DNA of 64,000 bases from Micromonospora sp. NBC_01796 (GTDB lineage Bacteria; Actinomycetota; Actinomycetes; Mycobacteriales; Micromonosporaceae): assembly GCF_035917455.1 (NCBI RefSeq), contig NZ_CP109078.1, forward strand, positions 3,658,001-3,722,000, read 5' to 3'. Of the stretch, positions 1-7,636 are shown piece by piece. Each line of letters begins with the position of its first letter. Positions within the stretch are counted from its first letter, which is position 1. A program made the position numbers and the translations under genes. The notes under the pieces were generated by a model. That model saw only the letters and a list, made by a program, of their open reading frames with translations. It was not told the DNA's origin and searched no databases.

Positions 1-1194
1 GCCGAGGACGTTCTCGCGCCGCACGCGTACCCGGCGTTCGACCAGGCGGCGATCGACGGGTACGCGGCCCGCTGGGAGGACCTCGCCGGTGCCGGTCGGG
101 GCGGTGGCTTCATCCCGCCCGGCACCAGCGCGCCCGGTCGTCCCCGCCCCGGCGACACCCGACCGGTCCGGCTCAACGTCGTCGGTGACCTGGGGGCGGC
201 GAGCTGGCGCCCGGTCCGGCTCACCCCCGGCTCCTGCTTCTCGGTGGCGGCCGGGTCCCCGCTGCCGATCGGCGCCGACGTCGTCGTACCCGTGGAGTGG
301 ACCGACCAGGGCATGGCCGCGGTGGAGATCTTCCGGGTGCCGAAACGCGGGTACGGGCTGCGCCGCGTCGGCGAGGAACTGCCGGCCGGCGCACTGCTCG
401 CCCGCTCCGGCACGTACGTCTCGCCCGCGCTCGTCGCCGTCTTCGCCGCGACCGGTATCGGGCACGTGGTGGTCCGCCCCAGCCCCCGGGTGGTGATCGT
501 GGCGACCGGTGACGAACTGGTCGAGGTGGGCCGACCCAGCCAGCCCGGCCAGGTCGTCGACACGAACTCGCACGCCCTGACCGCCGCCGCGGCCGAGGTC
601 GGCGCGCTCGCGTACCGGGTCGGGATCTGCGACGACGACCCGGAGGGGCTGCGCGGGCTACTCGAGGACCAGACCCTGCGGGCCGACCTGATCATCACCA
701 CCGGTGGCACCGGCACCGGCCCCGGCGACATGGTCCGGCGCATCCTGTCCCGCCGGGACGCCGGCCGGGCCGGGCCGGTGACCTTCACCGAGGTGGCCCT
801 GTACCCCGGTAGTGCGCTCGGATTCGGTACGGTCGGTGCCGAGGAGGTTCCGGTGGTCTGTCTGCCCGGTGAACCCGGTGCCGCGTTGATCGGCTTCGAG
901 ATGTTGGCCCGCCCGGCGATCCAGTTGCTCGCCGGGGCCGAGCCCGTGTTCCGGCCGAGCGTTCGCGCGCACCTGTTGGAGACCGTGTCGTCCCCCGGTG
1001 GGCTGCGGGAGTTCCGCCCCGCCCACGTCGCCGAGCGGCGCGGCGGCGGTTACACGGTCCAACCGCTGCGCGGCGGGCCGCACACCCTGGCCGGACTGGC
1101 CGAGGCGAACGGCCTGCTGGTGCTCGGGGAGCGCGTGACCACGGCGGCGGCCGGTTCCACGGTGGACGTCCTGCTGCTGGACCGGCGCCGATGA
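1..1194 (+). CDS. glp: MoeA/gephyrin-like protein (Glp type), 5'-partial
   Basis: The reading frame is open from the first base, so the N-terminus lies outside the window. The MoeA fold is visible: DQAAIDGYA near the start corresponds to the MoeA DNSAMDGYA loop, and TTGGTGTGPGD is the molybdopterin-binding motif. The loop that in MoeA reads MTGAPVPEGAD is changed to VAAGSPLPIGAD, so it is divergent from housekeeping MoeA. The stop overlaps the RimJ-like start (ATGA), and a SepX/GlpR-like gene follows. In corynebacteria this same order encodes Glp, a gephyrin-like protein that binds FtsZ and the membrane receptor GlpR. I infer a divisome role rather than molybdenum insertion; automated annotation would call it molybdopterin molybdenumtransferase. 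Confidence 0.85.
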   Translation, partial: AEDVLAPHAYPAFDQAAIDGYAARWEDLAGAGRGGGFIPPGTSAPGRPRPGDTRPVRLNVVGDLGAASWRPVRLTPGSCFSVAAGSPLPIGADVVVPVEWTDQGMAAVEIFRVPKRGYGLRRVGEELPAGALLARSGTYVSPALVAVFAATGIGHVVVRPSPRVVIVATGDELVEVGRPSQPGQVVDTNSHALTAAAAEVGALAYRVGICDDDPEGLRGLLEDQTLRADLIITTGGTGTGPGDMVRRILSRRDAGRAGPVTFTEVALYPGSALGFGTVGAEEVPVVCLPGEPGAALIGFEMLARPAIQLLAGAEPVFRPSVRAHLLETVSSPGGLREFRPAHVAERRGGGYTVQPLRGGPHTLAGLAEANGLLVLGERVTTAAAGSTVDVLLLDRRR

Positions 1195-1832
1195 GCCTGA
1201 TCGGGACACCGGGCTGGCCGGTCGCGCTCGCCGACGGTCCGGTGCTGCTGCGGCCGTACAAGCGCGGGGACGCGGCCTCCTGGTCCGAGGTGCGTCGGGC
1301 GAACCAGGCGTGGCTGGCCCCCTGGGAGACCGCTCCGCAGGGCGGCTGGGACGAACTCAACTCCCCGGTCGCGTTCCGGTACGTCTACCGGGACCAGCGC
1401 CGGTCCAGCCGTCGGGGCGAGAGCATGCCGTTCGCGGTCTGCCTGCGCGAGAACGGGCGGGAGCGCCTGGTCGGGCACATCAACCTGGGCAACATCGTCC
1501 GCCGGGCGTTCTGTTCGGCGTACGTCGGCTACTGGGTGGACGCGCGGGTGGCCGGGCGCGGGGTGATCCCGACCGCGTTGGCGCTCGTCACCGACCACGC
1601 CTTCGGCCCCGGTGGACTGCACCGGATCGAGGTCAACATCCGCCCGGAGAACGGCCCGTCCCGCCGGGTGGTGGAGAAGCTCGGCTTCCGCGAGGAGTCG
1701 TACCACCCCCGTTACATGCACATCGACGGCGCCTGGCGCGACCACATCGGATACGCGATGACCAGCGAGGAAGTCGCCGCCGAGGGTGGTCTGCTGGCCC
1801 GGTGGCACCGGATCCGTACCGTCACATCTTGA
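1191..1832 (+). CDS. rimJ: GNAT acetyltransferase, RimJ/RimL family
   Basis: 213 residues. The N-terminal part (PVLLRPYKRGDAASW) and the acetyl-CoA site region (YWVDARVAGRGVIPTALAL) followed by HRIEVNIRPENGPSRRVVEK are typical of RimJ/RimL-type N-acetyltransferases, which acetylate protein N-termini or small amines in the cytoplasm. It starts inside the stop codon of the Glp-like gene (ATGA), so the two are translationally coupled. The moeA-rimJ-sepX order is conserved in actinobacteria. The actual substrate cannot be read from the sequence, and RimJ is a family label rather than a proven ribosomal S5 modifier here. Confidence 0.85.
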   Translation: MSLIGTPGWPVALADGPVLLRPYKRGDAASWSEVRRANQAWLAPWETAPQGGWDELNSPVAFRYVYRDQRRSSRRGESMPFAVCLRENGRERLVGHINLGNIVRRAFCSAYVGYWVDARVAGRGVIPTALALVTDHAFGPGGLHRIEVNIRPENGPSRRVVEKLGFREESYHPRYMHIDGAWRDHIGYAMTSEEVAAEGGLLARWHRIRTVTS

Positions 1833-2004
1833 TCATTGTTGCTGCTGGTAGTCGGCGCGGCGCACGGTGATCCTGGTGCACCGCCCGTAACCTGAAGTAA
1901 CTGGATGTGTGGTAACCGTCCGGCGGTCGTAGCGACCCTGCCAGCTCGGCGGGTGTCCCGACGGCCGGCGGGGTTACCCGACGTGGGTGACGGGAGGGGT
2001 GAGG

Positions 2005-2817
2005 GTGCCGGCCTCGGTGCTCCTCGCCGTCCTCGCCGCCGCAGGTCTGCTCGCTTTCGCACCGGCGCTGGTTCGCCGGTACGACGCCACCGAGCGGCTG
2101 GTGGCGGAGCGGGCGCAGTCGACGGCGCGGGTGCTTCAGCGCCGCCGGCGACGCCGTACTGTTCCGGGTCGGCAGCCGGTCAATCCGTCGCGTGTCCTGA
2201 CGGTTACTCTGCGCGGTGATCTGTCGGGCGCCAACAACCCGGTGTACGGGATGGCCGACCCCGTCTCCGCGCCCCCGGCCACCGGCCGACGGGCCAGCCG
2301 CCTGCGTGCCGTACCCCGGTCGGGATCGCGCCCGCGCCGCCGTCCCCCGGTCCAGCGGCACACCCCGGCCGTCTACCGCCGCCGCCGGGTCTTCGCCGCG
2401 CTCCTCCTGCTCAACCTCGCCGAGCTGATCGGTGTCATCGCGGTCAGCCCCGGCTTCTGGATCAGCTTCGCGGTCACCGGCGCACTGCTCGCCGCGTACG
2501 TCGTACACCTGCGCAACCGGGCCATCGCCGGACGCCGACGCCGCCGGATCCAGGCCCGGGAGGCGGCCTGGCTCGCCGCCCGACAGGCCGAGGTACGCCG
2601 CGAGCAGGCCCGCCGCGCGGCGGCCCGCCGGGAGGCGCAGCGCAGACTGGCCGCCCAGCGGGAGGCGGTACGCCGCGCCGCGATGGGCCTGGACCGGCCG
2701 GACGACCTTCCGGCGGCGGCCAGCGGTGGCCGGGCGCGTGCGTCGGTCTCCTACCGGCGCTCCGGTGGCCTGCGCGGTCGCCCGTACGAGGCCGGGCGCG
2801 GCTCCCACTCCGCCTGA
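2005..2817 (+). CDS. sepX: SepX/GlpR-like divisome membrane protein
   Basis: About 270 residues. It starts with one membrane segment (PASVLLAVLAAAGLLAFA), then VRRYDATERLVAERAQSTAR and an arginine run, as in Streptomyces SepX and corynebacterial GlpR. Two further hydrophobic segments lie near the middle (around VFAALLLLNLAELIGVIAVS and FWISFAVTGALLAAYVVHL), followed by a highly basic Arg/Ala-rich helical tail likely to be coiled coil. I chose GTG 2005 because GGGAGGGG at 1992-1999 sits 5 nt before it; GTG 1987 is also in frame. Position directly after the Glp-like and RimJ-like genes supports the assignment. SepX is needed for hyphal compartmentalisation in Streptomyces and GlpR is the receptor for Glp in corynebacteria; the same function here is inferred. 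Confidence 0.75.
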   Translation: MPASVLLAVLAAAGLLAFAPALVRRYDATERLVAERAQSTARVLQRRRRRRTVPGRQPVNPSRVLTVTLRGDLSGANNPVYGMADPVSAPPATGRRASRLRAVPRSGSRPRRRPPVQRHTPAVYRRRRVFAALLLLNLAELIGVIAVSPGFWISFAVTGALLAAYVVHLRNRAIAGRRRRRIQAREAAWLAARQAEVRREQARRAAARREAQRRLAAQREAVRRAAMGLDRPDDLPAAASGGRARASVSYRRSGGLRGRPYEAGRGSHSA

Positions 2818-2840
2818 GCGTTTCCAGGGTGGGACGGCTC

Positions 2841-2876
2841 CGGCACGCCGGGGGCGGATTCGCCCGCCGGGTGCCG
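2841..2876 (+). terminator. hairpin terminator after sepX-like gene
   Basis: Outer arms CGGCAC (2841-2846) and GTGCCG (2871-2876) enclose a second stem GGGCG/CGCCC around GATT. It lies 24 nt after the stop codon and before the tRNA gene. There is no T-run, as is common in high-GC actinomycetes. Confidence 0.45.
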
Positions 2877-2950
2877 TACCTGTTAGCCTTGGCGCCGGTT
2901 CGCCGTTGAGATTCGGACGGCGGGTCGGTCGCCCGGCGCAAGTCGGGCGG

Positions 2951-3027
2951 GGGGCTGTGGCGCAGTCTGGTAGCGCACCTCGTTCGCATCGAGGGGGTCA
3001 GGGGTTCGAGTCCCCTCAGCTCCACCA
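2951..3027 (+). tRNA. tRNA-Ala (anticodon CGC)
   Basis: A full cloverleaf can be drawn: acceptor GGGGCTG/CAGCTCC, D stem GCGC/GCGC, anticodon stem CCTCG/CGAGG with loop TTCGCAT giving anticodon CGC (reads GCG, Ala), variable loop of 5, T stem AGGGG/CCCCT with loop TTCGAGT, and an encoded ACCA end. An extended -10-like TGTTAGCCT at about 2880-2888 could be its promoter. A toxin-antitoxin pair lies just downstream, which fits the use of tRNA 3' ends as insertion points, though no duplicated attachment site was found. Confidence 0.95.
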
Positions 3028-3043
3028 AGAAACAGCAGGTCAG

Positions 3044-3086
3044 GGACTGGTTTTCGGAAGATCGAGAACCAGTCCTTCATCATTTT
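3044..3086 (+). terminator. intrinsic terminator after tRNA-Ala
   Basis: GGACTGGTTTTC (3044-3055) pairs with GAGAACCAGTCC (3064-3075) around an 8-nt loop, with a single G-T wobble. It is followed by TTCATCATTTTT, a true T-rich tail that is unusual in this GC-rich DNA. It sits 16 nt after the tRNA 3' end. Confidence 0.8.
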
Positions 3087-3196
3087 TCCGGCTGGCATCC
3101 GTGGGGCGGAACCCGCTCCACTTCTTGATCTTCGGTGGAACCTGGTCGACCCACCCGCGTGAGGTACAGTTTTCTGTACTTACCCTGGAGGTGGTC

Positions 3197-3472
3197 GTGC
3201 GGACCGTGAACTTTACCCAGCTACGGCAGAACCTGGCCGCCGAACTCGACAGCGTGATCAATGACGCGGAGGAAGTGGTGGTGACCCGGTCGGGCCACGA
3301 TCCCGTGGTGATCGTGCCGCTTGCGGAGTACGAGTCGATGAAGGAGACCGAGTACCTCCTGCGAAGCCCGAGCAACGCCGCTGCTCTGCGCCGATCTATG
3401 GCGGAGCTTGAGAAGGGCGATGCGGCCGAGAGGGATCTCATCGACCCGGCGACCGTGCGGGACGTCGCGTGA
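3197..3472 (+). CDS. yefM: Type II antitoxin, Phd/YefM family
   Basis: 91 residues beginning MRTVNFTQLRQNLAAELDSV, which matches the Phd/YefM N-terminal DNA-binding fold. Next come the EEVVVTRSGHDPVVIVPLAEYES core and a C-terminal helical part (LLRSPSNAAALRRSMAEL) that would wrap the toxin. GTG 3197 was chosen because GGAGG (3187-3191) is 5 nt upstream and the product then starts exactly where the family does; a long in-frame extension upstream is noncoding and crosses the tRNA. It overlaps the toxin gene by 4 nt. As in other yefM-yoeB pairs, the antitoxin and the complex probably repress their own promoter. The codon use is less GC3-biased than that of neighbouring genes, suggesting acquisition. 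Confidence 0.92.
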   Translation: MRTVNFTQLRQNLAAELDSVINDAEEVVVTRSGHDPVVIVPLAEYESMKETEYLLRSPSNAAALRRSMAELEKGDAAERDLIDPATVRDVA

Positions 3473-3726
3473 GGCTGGTCTTCACCGCGACGGCGTGGAG
3501 CCAGTATCTCAGCCACACAGACCGTAAGTTGGTCAAGCGCATCAATGACCTCATCGCGGACGTGATGCGCAACGGATATGAGGGCATCGGCAAGCCGGAG
3601 CCCCTTCGGGGGGAGCTGTCCGGCTTCTGGTCGCGGCGGATCGATCGGGAACACCGGCTGGTGTATCGGATCAGCAAGGACGACGTCGAGATCGTCGCCT
3701 GCCGTTACCACTACGTTGACCGGTAG
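3469..3726 (+). CDS. yoeB: YoeB family ribosome-dependent mRNA interferase toxin
   Basis: 85 residues, the usual YoeB length. The catalytic set is present: Glu44 in GKPEPL, Arg63 in EHRLVY, and His81-Tyr82 in the C-terminal CRYHY. GFWSRRIDREHRLVY is nearly identical to the family signature. YoeB binds the ribosomal A site and cleaves mRNA during translation; YefM blocks it. The GTG start overlaps the antitoxin stop (GTGA), giving coupled translation. Codon use is less GC-extreme than in neighbours. The last 56 bases overlap the 3' end of an opposite-strand reading frame. Confidence 0.95.
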   Translation: MRLVFTATAWSQYLSHTDRKLVKRINDLIADVMRNGYEGIGKPEPLRGELSGFWSRRIDREHRLVYRISKDDVEIVACRYHYVDR

Positions 3727-4237
3727 CGGCCTGGGCTGGAACCAGGAGCATCGGTCGTCTGGCCACCGAACCTCGGGACGCGCGAAGTGAGGCTTCGCAG
3801 CGGCAGCGGGTCACCGGCGGCCAGCTTTGGCCCGGACCGATGTTCTGGGCGGTCGCACAGACGGAGGTCCCGCGGGCGACGGCCGGGATCACCCCGGCGA
3901 AGCCGACGTTGCCCAGGCCCGGCTCGGGTCGGTTGGCCACCAGGGTCCCGGCGATCGTGTTGTTGATCCGCAGCGTGACGGTGACGTTCGGGCCGTCGGG
4001 GTCGCTGGCCATCCCGCTGACGAAGACCCCACCGGGCACCCGCCGGGCGCCGAGGATGCTGCCGTCCGGGTCGTGGTTGACCGGGTCCGGGTCCTCGAAG
4101 CAGATCGGCGGCGGGTTCGGATCGTCGCAACTGGGTGGGATGGCGTGCGCGGCGGTTGGCGCCAGGAGCATCGCCGCCAGGCCGGTCGCCACGACCAGGG
4201 GCAGGCAGGCCACCCTGGCCAGGCTTAGGTGTCGCAT
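3671..4237 (-). CDS. small secreted protein with abnormal C-terminus
   Basis: It begins MRHLSLARVACLPLVVAT with a signal peptide cleaved near TAAHA-IPP. The mature part (SILGARRVPGGVFVSGMASD ... VTLRINNT ... VCATAQNIGPG) resembles short beta-sandwich modules seen in secreted actinobacterial proteins that normally end soon after a Cys-Arg. I chose ATG 4237, preceded by GAGAGGAAAG. After VTRCRC the frame continues for about 45 Arg- and Ala-rich residues, and the last part is antisense to yoeB, which does not look like real protein. The native stop may have been lost when the toxin-antitoxin module arrived or through a frameshift. The function is unknown. Confidence 0.55.
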   Translation of the reverse strand: MRHLSLARVACLPLVVATGLAAMLLAPTAAHAIPPSCDDPNPPPICFEDPDPVNHDPDGSILGARRVPGGVFVSGMASDPDGPNVTVTLRINNTIAGTLVANRPEPGLGNVGFAGVIPAVARGTSVCATAQNIGPGQSWPPVTRCRCEASLRASRGSVARRPMLLVPAQAATGQRSGNGRRRSRRRPC

Positions 4238-4532
4238 GTCGATCTTTCCTCTCGGTACGGCAGGCCGGAACGCCGATGGGCGGCCGGCTCGAAGATCCAC
4301 CGTCCTGGGTGGACAGCCGGTGGCGAGAGGGATACCAGCATGGCGCGAAAGTGGCTCGCAATCGCGTTCTGTGGCCGGTGCGGGCGCCCGTACCAGTCAT
4401 ATCCGGACCCGCGTTGCGATTCGGCCCGCACTTCTGACGGCTTCTCGACGCTGCCGGCACTGTTACCCACGCCACGTACGCCCGGTTCGAGTCCGCTTTC
4501 CGACGCCCGCCGCGCACCTCGGTACCCGATGG
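4238..4532. other. intergenic region without a recognisable gene
   Basis: Between the small secreted protein and the hairpin at 4533 no frame shows coding character. The stretch must hold the promoter of the small secreted protein (reading leftward). A T-arm-like GGTTCGAGTCC occurs near 4484-4494 but no cloverleaf can be built around it. Confidence 0.5.
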
Positions 4533-4570
4533 CTGAGGGCCCGGCCGCTGGTAGTCGGCCGAGCCCTCAG
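4533..4570 (-). terminator. hairpin terminator of the secreted 633-residue protein
   Basis: CTGAGGGCCCGGCCG (4533-4547) pairs with CGGCCGAGCCCTCAG (4556-4570), 15 bp with one mismatch and an 8-nt loop. It lies 20 nt past the leftward gene's stop codon. Confidence 0.75.
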
Positions 4571-4590
4571 CGATCACGAGAACGTACGGG

Positions 4591-6492
4591 TCAGGTGCCT
4601 TCGGCGACCAGGAACGAGTACCAGTTGGATTCGTAGCTGACGCTGCCGTCGGCGCGGACGGCGTACACCTCCAGTTCGTGCCAGCCGCTGGTGGTGGGCG
4701 CCCAGGTGATGGTCGCCCGGCCGTCCTGGCCGGCGGGGACCTCGGTCGGTTCGGCGCCGTCGAACGAGTACCGGTAGGCCGAGGTGTCGGTCCAGCCGGC
4801 CACCGGAGTGAAGGTGAAATCACCCGGAACCCCGACCCCACCGCCCGCCGTGCCCGGCGGGTAGACCGTCGACCGTACGCCGGGGCGCTGGCCGAAGTAG
4901 TACGTCCAGTTCGTCGAGTCCGACCGGAACCCGTTCGCGCCCCGGCTGCGTACCTCGACCCGGTGGCCGTAGGTGTTGGTGGCGGGGAAGAACAGATGTG
5001 CCACCCCGTCGGCGCCGGCTGGCAGCGTCTGCGGTTCGCCGCCATCGAGCTTGTACTCGTATCCGGTCACGGTCAGGCCGGTGGCGGGGGACAGTCTCAG
5101 GTGCACCTGGCTGCCCCACTCCGGTGGGCCGTCGACCACCGACACGTTCGGCGCCGAGAACGGTACGTACATCTCGTACGTCGCCCACGGCGAGCTGTTC
5201 CCGGCCAGGTCGAGCGCGTAGACGTACAGCCGTTGGAATCCGCTGCGCTCCGGGCTCAGGGACACGGTGACCGACCCGCCCGGCGTGTTGGCCCGGACGG
5301 TGTCAGGCCGGTCGAACGGCTTCGTGCAGACGAGTTGACCGAGCGGCTCGCTGTACGAGCAGCCGGAGACACCGGGCTCGCTCCAGGAGTACGCGAAACC
5401 GGCGACGTCCCGGTTGCCGTTGCCGGAGAAGGTGAACCGACCCGGCACGCCCACCGGTGCGAACTCGCCGGTGTCGGCGTGTGGGTAGTTCGACGAGCTG
5501 ACCATCGGGGTCGGCGGGCGGGTCACGTCGTACGTGAAGTAGCACTTCTTCGACCATGCGGAGAGGTCGGCACCGTCACCGGCCCTGGCCTGCCAGGCGT
5601 ACGTCACGCCGTCGACCAGTGCGTTGGCGGGCACCGCTGCCCCGTTGGCCCGGCCGGACGTGCCGAAGTCGCCGGTGAACTCGGTCCGCTGCCGTGGCTG
5701 GTCGACGGGCCAGATCGCCGCCGTGGTGAGGATGGCGCGCTCGTCCCACGCGTCGGCGTCGGTGCCGACCGCCTGAATGGAGTTGGCGAAGGAGCCGATC
5801 CGTGGGTACGGCTTCGACGTGGTGCACGGGAAGCCGCCGTTGTAGAGATGGTTGTTGTCGACCGTCGGTACCGAGTTGAATTGCACGCTCAGCCGTACCG
5901 GGGAGTACCAGTACAGCTTGCGGCCGTAGGTCGGGTCGTTCTCGTACCGCTGCGGCACCCGGATCTCGAAGGTGATCCGCTGTTGCCGCTGCCGGACGGC
6001 GTCCTGTACGGCGGCGCTGACGTCGAGGTTGAGGTACTGGCTCGGGCATCCGTCGGGGGTGAGGATCTCGTCGGTCCTGACCAGCGGTTCCGGTGCCCGC
6101 TTCCAGGTGGGGGTGGCGTCGACCGGCTTGGTGCGCCAGATCTCGATCGCCCGCTTCGAGCAGTCGGCGGCGCTGCTCTCCCGGAGGAAGATCGAACCGC
6201 TGTAGATCTTCTTCCCCTGGTACGCGCTCAGGTCGAAGGTGGCGTACACCCGCGAGGTGTGTCTCACCCCCGCCGCGTCCCGCCAACTGCCGAGCGGTAG
6301 GTCCTCGTTCCCCGCGTCGTAGGCCGTCTTCGGATGGGCGGAGTCGGTGTAGCCGAGTTGCACCGATGCTGGCGTTCCGTTGTGCGGCGCGGCGTTGGCG
6401 GCGCCCGACGTGGCGAAGACGGCCAGTCCGCCCAGCCCGACAGACAGGGCGAGCAGCGGGACCAGCCCTTGGCGTGGCACGCGTCCGATCAC
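4591..6492 (-). CDS. large secreted protein with N-terminal DNRLRE-like domain and Ig-like repeats
   Basis: 633 residues from GTG 6492, chosen because GGGGAGGAA lies 7 nt upstream; an upstream ATG at 6564 would put 24 residues before the signal peptide. The signal peptide (LVPLLALSVGLGGLAVFA) is cleaved near ANA-APH. Residues about 45-200 (SRVYATFDLSAYQGKKIYSG, IEIWRT, TPTWKR, LNLDVSAAVQDAV) look like the DNRLRE carbohydrate-binding-like domain often found before RHS/teneurin-like secreted proteins. The rest is a run of aromatic-rich beta-sandwich modules sharing a G-x-PG-x-FTF motif (VPGRFTFS, VPGDFTFTP) at least twice. No catalytic motif is visible. It stands alone, without an RHS or toxin gene beside it. 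The role is unknown, possibly cell-surface or carbohydrate binding. Confidence 0.8.
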   Translation of the reverse strand: MIGRVPRQGLVPLLALSVGLGGLAVFATSGAANAAPHNGTPASVQLGYTDSAHPKTAYDAGNEDLPLGSWRDAAGVRHTSRVYATFDLSAYQGKKIYSGSIFLRESSAADCSKRAIEIWRTKPVDATPTWKRAPEPLVRTDEILTPDGCPSQYLNLDVSAAVQDAVRQRQQRITFEIRVPQRYENDPTYGRKLYWYSPVRLSVQFNSVPTVDNNHLYNGGFPCTTSKPYPRIGSFANSIQAVGTDADAWDERAILTTAAIWPVDQPRQRTEFTGDFGTSGRANGAAVPANALVDGVTYAWQARAGDGADLSAWSKKCYFTYDVTRPPTPMVSSSNYPHADTGEFAPVGVPGRFTFSGNGNRDVAGFAYSWSEPGVSGCSYSEPLGQLVCTKPFDRPDTVRANTPGGSVTVSLSPERSGFQRLYVYALDLAGNSSPWATYEMYVPFSAPNVSVVDGPPEWGSQVHLRLSPATGLTVTGYEYKLDGGEPQTLPAGADGVAHLFFPATNTYGHRVEVRSRGANGFRSDSTNWTYYFGQRPGVRSTVYPPGTAGGGVGVPGDFTFTPVAGWTDTSAYRYSFDGAEPTEVPAGQDGRATITWAPTTSGWHELEVYAVRADGSVSYESNWYSFLVAEGT

Positions 6493-6665
6493 TGTGGACT
6501 TCCTCCCCGTGGCTCCCGCACCCCACGCGCGGGATCTCAGCCACATTGAAGGCCATCTCCGCAATCCGGCAGCTCAGCGGCTCGGTCGAGGGCCGCTGGT
6601 TAGCATCTGGTGACGACCGCCGGCCGCGGCTGGTCGGGTCCGGAGCGGAGAGAGGGCGGCCGAAC

Positions 6666-7601
6666 ATGATCACCCGAGCTGATGTCGACGCGGCGGCGGT
6701 ACGGATCGCCGGGCAGGTGCGGCGTACTCCGCTGATCGAGGTCGATCCGGGGACCTGGGCCGGGCCGGGTTGGTTCAAGTGCGAGTTCATGCAGCACACC
6801 GGCTCGTTCAAGGCCCGGGGTGCGTTCAACCGGGTGCTCGCCGCCCGCGAATCCGGCGAACTCGACCCGGAGGTCGGCATCGTGGTCGCCTCCGGTGGCA
6901 ACGCCGGCCTGGCGAACGCGTACGCGGCTCGGGCGCTCGGGGCGCCGGCCACGGTCTTCGTGCCGCTGACCGCGCCGGCCGTGAAGGTGGCCAAGCTCCG
7001 GGCGTACGGGGCGACCGTGGTCCAGCACGGCAACGAGTACGCCGAAGCGTACGAGGCGGCGCTGAAGGCGGTCGCCGAGACGGGGGCGGTCCACTGCCAC
7101 GCGTACGACCAGCCGGAGATCGTCGCCGGTGCGGGCACCGCCGGCAGTGAGTTCATAGACCAGCTCGACGGGGAGGTCGACACGATCCTCGTCGCGGTGG
7201 GCGGTGCCGGGCTGATGGCCGGTGTCGCCGCCGCCGCCGAGGGAGTGGCCCGGGTTGTCGCGGTGGAGCCGGTGACCATCCCGACACTGCGTGACGCGCT
7301 GGAGCGGGGCGGGCCGGTCGACGTACCGGTGTCGGGGATCGCCGCCGACTCGCTCGGCGCCCGGCGGGTCGGCGACATCGCGTACGCGGTTGCCGTCCGG
7401 ACCGGCGTACGCAGCGTGTTGATCTCCGACGACGACCTGGTCGACGCCCGGCGGCAGCTCTGGGACCGGTGGCGGATCGTGGTCGAACACGGCGCCGCCG
7501 CCGCGTACGCCGCGCTCGCCTCGGGCGCGTACCGCCCGGAGCCGGGTGAGCGGGTCGGGGTGCTGCTCTGCGGGGCGAACACCAACCCGTCCGATCTCTG
7601 A
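6666..7601 (+). CDS. PLP-dependent serine/threonine dehydratase family protein
   Basis: 311 residues, fold type II PLP enzyme. HTGSFKARGAFNR carries the Schiff-base lysine (Lys49), ASGGNAGLA is the substrate loop and VGGAGLMAG the phosphate-binding loop. It should deaminate L-serine, L-threonine or a hydroxy-amino acid to a keto acid in the cytoplasm. At about 310 residues it has no ACT domain, so it resembles catabolic dehydratases or the threo-3-hydroxyaspartate ammonia-lyase group rather than biosynthetic IlvA. GGAGAGAGGG precedes ATG 6666. A glycine-rich loop normally reading GGGG is here VGGAG. The start region diverges from the leftward secreted gene. Confidence 0.88.
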   Translation: MITRADVDAAAVRIAGQVRRTPLIEVDPGTWAGPGWFKCEFMQHTGSFKARGAFNRVLAARESGELDPEVGIVVASGGNAGLANAYAARALGAPATVFVPLTAPAVKVAKLRAYGATVVQHGNEYAEAYEAALKAVAETGAVHCHAYDQPEIVAGAGTAGSEFIDQLDGEVDTILVAVGGAGLMAGVAAAAEGVARVVAVEPVTIPTLRDALERGGPVDVPVSGIAADSLGARRVGDIAYAVAVRTGVRSVLISDDDLVDARRQLWDRWRIVVEHGAAAAYAALASGAYRPEPGERVGVLLCGANTNPSDL

Positions 7602-7636
7602 CCCGGCGGGGACAGCAGGCCAGGGAGGTACGGCGG

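Noticed and set aside
2432-3196. N-terminal extension of the antitoxin frame back to 2432
   Set aside because: It crosses sepX, the tRNA and its terminator; the SD at 3187-3191 and family alignment place the start at 3197.
4470-4510. T-arm-like GGTTCGAGTCC as a possible second tRNA
   Set aside because: The flanking bases pair in only three of five T-stem positions and no acceptor, D or anticodon stems can be formed.
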